The notes beneath the pieces are model-generated. The model made no database searches, had not been told where the DNA came from, and worked only from the letters and a program-made list of their open reading frames with translations. The position numbers and the translations under genes were made by a program. Shown here one piece after another: positions 34,701 to 41,505 of a DNA stretch of 41,505 bases. Source of the stretch: Rhizobium sp. Q54 (GTDB lineage: Bacteria > Pseudomonadota > Alphaproteobacteria > UBA2966 > CAIVPW01); NCBI GenBank assembly GCA_945889645.1, contig CAMDCA010000013.1, forward strand, positions 1-41,505, given 5' to 3'. Positions within the stretch are counted from its first letter, which is position 1. The number at the start of each line of letters is the position of its first letter.

Positions 34701-35737
34701 GCGGGCTCGAAATTCAAGCGGTGTCGAAGTCGTATGGCGCGGTGCGCGCCGTTGCCGGCGTCGATCTGTCGATACCGGCGGGGCAGCACACGGCCATCGT
34801 CGGCGCGTCAGGTTCGGGCAAGACGACTCTGCTGCGGCTCATCGCCGGCTTCGAGGCGCCGGATGCCGGGCGCATCGTGCTCAACGGAGTAGTCCTTGCG
34901 GATGCCGCCGGCACCATGGTCCCGGCACACAAGCGGCGGGTCGGCTATCTGCCCCAGGACGGCGCACTCTTTCCGCATCTCAGCGTGGCGGCGAACATCG
35001 GGTTCGGGTTGGAGAAAGGCGCCGATCGTGCGTCGCGCGTCGGCGAACTCGCCGAGATGGTGGCGCTCGATCGCGCCATGCTGGCGCGCTGGCCGCACGA
35101 ACTGTCCGGCGGACAACAGCAGCGCGTCGCCTTGGCGCGTGCGCTGGCGCAGCGCCCCAAGCTGATCCTGCTCGACGAACCGTTCTCCGCCCTCGACACG
35201 GGGCTGCGCGCAGCGACGCGCAAGGCAACCATCGCGCTGCTCGATGCCGCCGGCGTCACTGCGCTACTGGTGACGCACGACCAAGCAGAGGCGTTGTCAT
35301 TCTCCGAACAAATCGCCGTCATGCGCGACGGTCGCGTGGCCCAGGCGGGTGCGCCGATCGACCTTTACCTGCGGCCGCGCGACAGTGCGACCGCGACGTT
35401 CCTGGGCGACGCCATCATCCTTCCGGCAATGGTCAACGGTGGATGGGCGACGTGTGCGTTGGGCAGTCTTGCGGTCGATGACGCGCAACGCACCGGTTCA
35501 GCCCGCATCATGCTGCGGCCCGAGCAGGTGCAGATCGCCGAATCGGACTCCGCCCGCGTGGCGGGCAAGGTCGTCGACGTCGAATTCGTCGGGCACAGCT
35601 GCGTGCTGACCGTCGATCTGGCGTCGAGCAATGGCGGCCAGACCGTACAGGTGCGCAGTCCAGTCGGCCCTGCGCCGATGGTCGCCAGTCCGGTGCGCCT
35701 GCGCGTGGCCGGCCCGGCTCACGTCCTGCAGGACTAG
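34697..35737 (+). CDS. fbpC: Ferric-iron ABC transporter ATP-binding protein FbpC
   Basis: A 346-aa ATPase that powers FbpB. Motifs: Walker [10 protein letters not shown] (about residues 35-43), Q-loop [14 protein letters not shown], signature [16 protein letters not shown], Walker [13 protein letters not shown] and switch [12 protein letters not shown]-terminal TOBE-type domain (about residues 240-346, [12 protein letters not shown]) is present, as in iron and spermidine importers. The ATG overlaps the fbpB stop by 4 bases. It converges on the LOG-family gene 7 bases away. Confidence 0.95.
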   Translation: MSGLEIQAVSKSYGAVRAVAGVDLSIPAGQHTAIVGASGSGKTTLLRLIAGFEAPDAGRIVLNGVVLADAAGTMVPAHKRRVGYLPQDGALFPHLSVAANIGFGLEKGADRASRVGELAEMVALDRAMLARWPHELSGGQQQRVALARALAQRPKLILLDEPFSALDTGLRAATRKATIALLDAAGVTALLVTHDQAEALSFSEQIAVMRDGRVAQAGAPIDLYLRPRDSATATFLGDAIILPAMVNGGWATCALGSLAVDDAQRTGSARIMLRPEQVQIAESDSARVAGKVVDVEFVGHSCVLTVDLASSNGGQTVQVRSPVGPAPMVASPVRLRVAGPAHVLQD

Positions 35738-35744
35738 GCAGGCT

Positions 35745-36332
35745 TCACAGCACCTGGGCGGGTGCGGCGGCGGTCGCTGCCTTGCCCTCGGCGGCGAGCG
35801 CCGGCAGCACGTCGCGCACGGTGTTCACTACGCCGAACAGGCGGCGCGTGTTCTCGCCGGCGAAGCCCTCGGTCACCGTGTGGTCCAAGAGGGCCACCAA
35901 CGGATCCCAATATCCCTCGTGGTTGACCAGCAGGATCGGCTTGTCGTGTAGGCCGAGCTGGCGCCAGGTGATGATCTCGATGGTCTCGTCCAGGGTGCCG
36001 AGGCCGCCGGGCAGCACGACGAAGGCACCCGACTGCTCGAACATCACCGCCTTGCGCTCGTGCATGCTGCCGACTACGGCTAAGTCGGTCAGGGTGCGGT
36101 GGCCGACCTCAATGCGGTCGAGAAAGTCCGGAATCACGCCCGTGACCTGCCCGCCGGCGGCCAAGACGGCGTCCGCCAGAACGCCCATCAGGCCGATGCT
36201 GCCGCCGCCGTAGACCAAGCGGACCTTGGCGTTGGCAAGGATTTCACCGAAGTGCCGGGCAAGTGCCCGATGGCCTGAGTCGCGGCCCACGCGCGAGCCG
36301 CAGAACACGCATACGGAACGAATAGAACCCAT
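35745..36332 (-). CDS. LOG-family nucleotide 5'-monophosphate phosphoribohydrolase (TIGR00730)
   Basis: A 195-aa Rossmann-fold protein of the LOG/YvdD family, which cleaves N6-modified AMP to a free base (cytokinin activation) or, in some members, acts on AMP or related nucleotides. Motifs: [10 protein letters not shown] at the start, [15 protein letters not shown] and the catalytic PGGLGTLDE with the Arg/Lys of MHERKAVM nearby. I prefer ATG 36332 because the family begins there; the frame extends upstream to 36473 without similarity. The C-terminus is Ala-rich. Confidence 0.9.
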   Translation of the reverse strand: MGSIRSVCVFCGSRVGRDSGHRALARHFGEILANAKVRLVYGGGSIGLMGVLADAVLAAGGQVTGVIPDFLDRIEVGHRTLTDLAVVGSMHERKAVMFEQSGAFVVLPGGLGTLDETIEIITWRQLGLHDKPILLVNHEGYWDPLVALLDHTVTEGFAGENTRRLFGVVNTVRDVLPALAAEGKAATAAAPAQVL

Positions 36333-36384
36333 GGAGCCTATGTAGCGCACCAGGACCGAGTGTGTCGTCGTCACAACCGTTCTA

Positions 36385-36401
36385 TTGCGGCTGCGCCGCA
36401 A
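36385..36401. repeat. Short perfect inverted repeat between the LOG and LysM genes
   Basis: TTGCGGC (36385-36391) and GCCGCAA (36395-36401) form a 7-bp stem with a 3-base loop in the divergent region. It could be an operator or an RNA hairpin in the LOG leader; nothing identifies which. Confidence 0.4.
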
Positions 36402-36500
36402 CGCTTCCGCCTCCACCACGAAATCGAGTAGAGTCTGGGCGTACCGCCCCCAAGATGCTGCGCTTTTTGGCATGGGGATAGGTCGGGGGCTGAGGACCGC

Positions 36501-37838
<1,338 letters not shown>

Positions 37839-37859
37839 GTCCGGCTACCCTTTCGGTCA

Positions 37860-37896
37860 GGGCTGAAAAGCCCAGAATCCGCTAAATTTTTGGGCT
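37860..37896 (+). promoter_or_regulatory. Two mutually exclusive hairpins in the leader of the Atm1-type gene
   Basis: GGGCT (37860-37864) can pair with AGCCC (37869-37873) around a GAAA loop. The same AGCCCA (37869-37874) can pair instead with TGGGCT (37891-37896), the loop of which contains five T residues (37887-37891). The shared arm makes the two structures exclusive. They lie 22-57 bases after the LysM stop and before the ribosome-binding site at 37921. The first may also serve as a weak terminator of the LysM gene. Confidence 0.35.
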
Positions 37897-37932
37897 GGCG
37901 GCCGGTCAGGCGAGCGGCGTAAGGAGAAGCAT

Positions 37933-39777
37933 TTGCCCCGCCGCGCCAACCGAGCATCGTTCGATCCGTCGGCTCCGACCGAGGGCAAGAATCAGCTGCG
38001 CACCCTGCGCTCGCTGCTGCCGTACCTGTGGCCCCCCGGCCGCCGGGGACTGAAGGTCCGCGTCGTCGCGGCGATGCTCGCGCTGCTGGCGGCAAAGGGA
38101 CTCACCCTCTACGCGCCCATCGCCTATGGGCACATCGTCGATTCGCTGGACGGCACCGCCCAGGTCATTGCCGTGCCGGCGATGTTCATCCTGGCCTACT
38201 CGCTGGCGCGCGCGTTGAGCTCGGTGCTCAACGAAGTCCGCGACGGACTGTTCGCCAGCGTCGCCCAGCACGCCATTCGCCGCGTTGCGCTTCAGACCTT
38301 CCAGCACCTGCACAGCCTGTCGATGCGCTTCCATCTGGAGCGGCGTATGGGCGGCCTATCGCGCGTCATCGAGCGCGGCACCAAGGGCATCCAGTTCCTG
38401 CTGAACTTCTCCCTGTTCAACATCGCGCCGACCATCATCGAGGTCATCGGCGTGTCGATCATCCTGCACCTGTCGTTCGGCATCGCGTTCTCCAGCATCA
38501 CCCTGACGTCTGTGGTGGGCTATATTGCCTTCACGGTGGCAATCACCGAATGGCGCACCAAGTACCGGCGCGCCATGAACGCCGCCGATTCGGACGCCAA
38601 TACCAAGGCGGTCGATAGCCTGCTGAACTACGAGACGGTCAAGTATTTCGGCAACGAGCCGCACGAGGCGCGGCGCTTCGACGAATCGCTCGGGCGCTAC
38701 GAGAAGGCTGCCGTCCGCAGCCAAGTGACGCTGTCGATGCTGAACATCGGCCAGCAGGTGGTCGTCAACATCGCCTTATTCGTGCTGCTGCTCATGTGCG
38801 GCATGCATGTGGCCGATGGCACCATGACGCTGGGCCAGCTGGTGATGATCAACACCTACCTGATCCAGCTCTACATCCCGCTCAACGTGCTGGGCTTCGT
38901 CTACCGCGAGATCAAGCAATCGCTGGTGGACATGGAGGTCATGTTCGAGCTGCTCGTGGTCGAAAAGGAAGTCGCCGACAAGCCCGGCGCGCCGCCGCTC
39001 GCCGTCGGTCGCGGCGCCATCGAGTTCGACCACGTCACGTTCGGCTACAACCCAGACCGCCTGATCCTGCGCGACGTGTCGTTCACCGTTCCGGCCGGCA
39101 AAACGGTGGCCATCGTCGGATCCTCGGGTGCGGGCAAGTCCACCATCTCGCGGCTGCTGTTCCGCTTCTACGACGTGAACCTCGGCGCCGTCCGCATCGA
39201 CGGTCAGGACATCCGCGAGGTCACCCAGGGCAGCGTGCGGTCTGTGCTCGGCGTCGTGCCCCAGGACACCGTTCTGTTCGACGACTCGATCGGCTACAAC
39301 ATCCGCTACGGCAAGCCGGACGCGACCCAGGCTGAAATTGAGGGGGCGGCAGGGCTGGCCAGTATCCACGACTTTATCGCCTCGCTGACGGAGGGCTATG
39401 CTACCCGGGTCGGCGAGCGGGGCCTGAAGCTGTCGGGTGGCGAGAAGCAGCGGGTCGCCATCGCCCGCACCATGCTGAAGAACCCGCCGATACTGCTGTT
39501 CGACGAGGCGACTTCGGCCCTAGATTCCCATACCGAGAAGGACATCCAGGCGAGCTTGCGCAAGGTTTCGGCCAACCGCACGACCCTGGTGATCGCCCAT
39601 CGCCTATCGACGGTGGTGGACGCCGACGAGATCATTGTGCTTGAAAAGGGCTCCATCGTGGAGCGCGGCACCCACCGGGACCTCCTGGCGCGGCACGGCC
39701 GCTACGCCTCAATGTGGAACAAGCAGCAAGAAGCCGCCTTGTACGAGGCGCGTCTGGCCGAGGCCGTAGGAGCCTAA
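37933..39777 (+). CDS. Atm1/ABCB7-type ABC exporter
   Basis: A 614-aa fused permease-ATPase of the Atm1 group. In mitochondria and alphaproteobacteria this group exports glutathione-linked sulfur or metal species for Fe-S and heavy-metal homeostasis. Six membrane helices occupy about residues 35-330. The group signature LLNYETVKYFGNEPHEARRF is at about 233-252. ATPase motifs: Walker A GSSGAGKST (about 397-405), Q-loop VVPQDTVLFDDSI, signature LSGGEKQR and Walker B ILLFDEATSALDS. The start is TTG 37933 with AAGGAG six bases before it. The exact substrate is unknown. Confidence 0.9.
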   Translation: MPRRANRASFDPSAPTEGKNQLRTLRSLLPYLWPPGRRGLKVRVVAAMLALLAAKGLTLYAPIAYGHIVDSLDGTAQVIAVPAMFILAYSLARALSSVLNEVRDGLFASVAQHAIRRVALQTFQHLHSLSMRFHLERRMGGLSRVIERGTKGIQFLLNFSLFNIAPTIIEVIGVSIILHLSFGIAFSSITLTSVVGYIAFTVAITEWRTKYRRAMNAADSDANTKAVDSLLNYETVKYFGNEPHEARRFDESLGRYEKAAVRSQVTLSMLNIGQQVVVNIALFVLLLMCGMHVADGTMTLGQLVMINTYLIQLYIPLNVLGFVYREIKQSLVDMEVMFELLVVEKEVADKPGAPPLAVGRGAIEFDHVTFGYNPDRLILRDVSFTVPAGKTVAIVGSSGAGKSTISRLLFRFYDVNLGAVRIDGQDIREVTQGSVRSVLGVVPQDTVLFDDSIGYNIRYGKPDATQAEIEGAAGLASIHDFIASLTEGYATRVGERGLKLSGGEKQRVAIARTMLKNPPILLFDEATSALDSHTEKDIQASLRKVSANRTTLVIAHRLSTVVDADEIIVLEKGSIVERGTHRDLLARHGRYASMWNKQQEAALYEARLAEAVGA

Positions 39778-39780
39778 CCG

Positions 39781-40452
39781 TTGCGTTCATCCAATTCGCA
39801 GGCGATGAGCCTGCCGCCGATCCACCCCGAAGGACGCGTGTTCGTGGCGATTGCCGCCATCCTCACGTTCGGACTGTTCTGGTTTTCCGCAGTTGCTGGC
39901 ACCATCGGCATCTTTGCCGCGTTGTGCGTCGCGGCGTTCTTCCGCGACCCGGCCCGGGTGCCGCCGCCGGACACAAGTGCCGTGGTGGCGGGCGGTGACG
40001 GCCGCATCGAGGCCATCGTCCATGTGCCGCCGCCTCCAGAGCTGGGTCTCGGCGAGACGGCGCGCCTGCGCATCAGCACCTTCCTGTCGCTGTTCAACGT
40101 GCACGTGAACCGCGTGCCCGTCAGCGGCACGGTGCGCCAGGTGCGCTACACGCCCGGCAAGTTCTTCAACGCCAGCCTGGACAAGGCCAGCACCGACAAC
40201 GAGCGCAACGCGGTGCTCATTGTCACGCCGGACGGGGCCGAGGTCGTCGTGGTGCAAATCGCCGGCCTGGTAGCGCGCCGCATCCTGTGTACCCTCAAGG
40301 AGGGTCAGTTGGTGCGGGCTGGGGACCGCATGGGCCTCATTCGCTTTGGCAGCCGGGTGGACATATATCTACCGGCGGGCACCAAGACGCCGGTGCGCGT
40401 CGGCCAGACCGCGGTCGGTGCCGAGACCGTGCTGGCGAACCTCACGGAGTAG
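39781..40452 (+). CDS. psd: Phosphatidylserine decarboxylase (short, archaeal-type)
   Basis: This pyruvoyl enzyme turns phosphatidylserine into phosphatidylethanolamine. The 223-aa product is the short form typical of alphaproteobacteria. It has an N-terminal hydrophobic region (about residues 20-55), FFRDPARVPPPD, a conserved LSLFNVHVNRVPVSGTV block with His, and the self-cleavage GS pair in IRFGSRVDIYLP; Ser191 becomes the pyruvoyl group. It starts at TTG 39781, 3 bases after the ABC exporter; ATG 39805 in frame is a possible alternative start. It forms a pair with pssA. Confidence 0.94.
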   Translation: MRSSNSQAMSLPPIHPEGRVFVAIAAILTFGLFWFSAVAGTIGIFAALCVAAFFRDPARVPPPDTSAVVAGGDGRIEAIVHVPPPPELGLGETARLRISTFLSLFNVHVNRVPVSGTVRQVRYTPGKFFNASLDKASTDNERNAVLIVTPDGAEVVVVQIAGLVARRILCTLKEGQLVRAGDRMGLIRFGSRVDIYLPAGTKTPVRVGQTAVGAETVLANLTE

Positions 40453-40467
40453 GCCCGGAGCAACCGT

Positions 40468-41361
40468 ATGTCGATGAATCAGATGTGCCGTCCGAGACTG
40501 CGCCCGCGCCTGCGGTCGCTGCCGGTCAACAGCCTGATCCCCAACATGCTGACGGTGATCTCGCTGTGCGCCGGATTGACGGCGATCCGCTTCTCGCTAA
40601 CCGGGCATTGGGAGATGGCGGTGCTGGCGATTGTGTTCGCTGGCGTCATGGACGGTCTCGATGGCCGTCTGGCGCGGCTGCTCAAGGGTGTCACCCGCTT
40701 CGGCGCCGAACTCGACTCGCTCGCCGACTTCCTCAGCTTCGGCGTCGCCCCGGTGTTCGTGCTGTACGAATGGAGCCTGTCCGACCTGTCCGGAATGGCC
40801 GGCATGGGGTGGATCGCCGTGCTCGCCTACACCGTGTGCTGCGCCCTGCGCCTGGCGCGCTTCAACACCATGCAGGACCACACCCAACAGCAGCCCGGAT
40901 GGACGTTGAATTTCTTTACCGGTGTTCCGGCTCCGGCCGCCGCCGGCCTGGCCCTTCTGCCGATGTTCGGGTCTTTCCAGGCGCCGGTGATGGAGACGGT
41001 CCTGCGCTCGCCGTACCTGCTGGCGCCGTGGGTCATGCTGATTGCCGCGCTGATGGTCAGCCGCGTGCCGACCTTGTCGTTCAAGCGCATGCGCATTCAG
41101 CGCGATTACGTGTTGCCGCTATTGTTGGTGGTTGGCGTCGGCGTCGCGGCGCTCACGAGCTACCCGTGGGTCACGCTGATGGTCGCGGCTGCTGCGTACG
41201 CCGTGTCTGTGCCGATGACCGCGGTGCGGTACATGCAGCTGAAGGATCGGCACGAGGCACAAGCAGTACCAGCGGCCCAGCCAGCCGTGCCGGCCATGGA
41301 GCCGGCGGCGGCAACGCCCGCATTCCCTCCAGGGGAGGGGCATCCCACGCAGTTGCACTAG
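40468..41361 (+). CDS. pssA: CDP-diacylglycerol--serine O-phosphatidyltransferase
   Basis: It makes phosphatidylserine from CDP-diacylglycerol and serine, the step before Psd. The 297-aa membrane protein carries the complete CDP-alcohol phosphotransferase motif D65-G66-x2-A69-R70-x8-G79-x3-D83-x3-D87, then ADFLSFGVAPVFVLYEW, and about seven helices. An Ala/Pro-rich tail begins near residue 260. It lies 15 bases after psd. The stop codon TAG (41359-41361) coincides with the junction of an IS630-type element, so the original C-terminus may have differed. Confidence 0.94.
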   Translation: MSMNQMCRPRLRPRLRSLPVNSLIPNMLTVISLCAGLTAIRFSLTGHWEMAVLAIVFAGVMDGLDGRLARLLKGVTRFGAELDSLADFLSFGVAPVFVLYEWSLSDLSGMAGMGWIAVLAYTVCCALRLARFNTMQDHTQQQPGWTLNFFTGVPAPAAAGLALLPMFGSFQAPVMETVLRSPYLLAPWVMLIAALMVSRVPTLSFKRMRIQRDYVLPLLLVVGVGVAALTSYPWVTLMVAAAAYAVSVPMTAVRYMQLKDRHEAQAVPAAQPAVPAMEPAAATPAFPPGEGHPTQLH

Positions 41362-41422
41362 AGCACTTTGAGATCGGGTTGAATCGCGGGGGATTCACGT
41401 GAGGGCGCAGGTGTGATTCAAG

Positions 41423-41450
41423 ATGCTGGCTGGGAGATGGAGGCCAGCAT
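41423..41450 (+). promoter_or_regulatory. Hairpin that holds the ribosome-binding site of the transposase
   Basis: ATGCTGGC (41423-41430) pairs perfectly with GCCAGCAT (41443-41450). The GGAG/GGAGG-like bases of the transposase ribosome-binding site lie in the 12-base loop, and the start codon follows at 41453. Such a stem can block translation from transcripts that read into the IS from outside. Confidence 0.5.
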
Positions 41451-41452
41451 GA

Positions 41453-41505
41453 ATGCCGAAACCTTACTCTGGTGATTTGCGCGGACGAGTGATCGCGGTC
41501 GTGGA
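41453..41505 (+). CDS. IS630-type transposase, 5' part only
   Basis: ATG 41453 opens a frame reading MPKPYSGDLRGRVIAVV up to the window edge. IS630 transposases commonly begin MAKPYS-DLR-RV-A-VE, which is the start of the N-terminal helix-turn-helix. The catalytic DDE part is not in the window. Confidence 0.7.
   Translation, partial: MPKPYSGDLRGRVIAVV

Larger units (their letters stand above)
41361..41505 (+). mobile_element. Left end of an IS630-type insertion sequence, truncated by the window
   Basis: From GAGCACTTTGAGATCGGGTT onward the sequence has the look of an IS630/Tc1-mariner terminus, and a transposase start follows at 41453. Elements of this family insert at TA and duplicate it. 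The TA at 41359-41360 directly precedes the end and is also the first two bases of the pssA stop. The right end lies outside the window. The leader contains repeated GATTCA motifs (TGAATC/GATTCA at 41380-41397). Confidence 0.65.

Overview
The window is about 41.5 kb of high-GC DNA with strong GC3 bias. Its gene content points to a flagellated alphaproteobacterium, most likely of the Rhodospirillales type: a DksA with a degenerate zinc finger, CckA, MotE, a DUF6468-type protein inside the fliM operon, and a LexA box of the form GAAC-N7-GAAC before recA. The taxonomic placement is inference from gene content and was not tested by any search.

Layout. (1) 1-147 is a short element with terminal inverted repeats (MITE or IS remnant). 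(2) 235-18431 is a large flagellar region. It holds dksA; a minus-strand flgF-flgG-flgA-flgH operon behind a near-consensus sigma-54 promoter; a plus-strand fliL-fliM-DUF6468-motE-giant AMIN-like/TPR protein operon; a frameshifted conserved gene; a minus-strand unit with two small unknown genes, fliO, fliP and an EamA transporter with a His-rich tail; and a plus-strand flgB-flgC-fliE-fliQ-fliR-flhB operon. (3) cckA, the cell-cycle hybrid histidine kinase, overlaps flhB by 4 bases, so flagellar export and CtrA-pathway control share a transcript. (4) 20.9-24.9 kb is a patchwork of rlmJ, two GNAT acetyltransferases, a small membrane protein and several decayed genes. (5) 24.9-29.8 kb is recA (with SOS operator), a structured intergenic region, alaS and a coupled small gene. 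(6) 29.8-32.1 kb has an internally deleted aac(3), a DUF2934 gene, icd and another decayed coding fragment. (7) 32.1-35.7 kb is an FbpABC ferric-iron importer behind a Fur-like site. (8) 35.7-41.4 kb has a LOG-family hydrolase, a LysM protein, an Atm1-type ABC exporter, psd and pssA. (9) The window ends inside an IS630-type element inserted at the TA of the pssA stop codon.

How the genes work together. The core is basal-body assembly: rod (FlgB, FlgC, FlgF, FlgG, FliE), L-ring and P-ring chaperone (FlgH, FlgA), export gate (FliO, FliP, FliQ, FliR, FlhB), switch and stator accessories (FliM, FliL, MotE). psd and pssA perform the two steps from CDP-diacylglycerol to phosphatidylethanolamine. 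fbpABC imports iron. recA and alaS are housekeeping genes.

No complete new defence or biosynthetic system is visible. The most novel-looking items are the three-module AMIN-like/TPR secreted protein in the fliM operon, a partial duplication of the fliQ start that forms its own small ORF, the structured RNA candidate between recA and alaS, the His-tailed EamA exporter joined to fliOP, and a series of frameshifted or chimeric gene remnants at the boundaries between conserved blocks.
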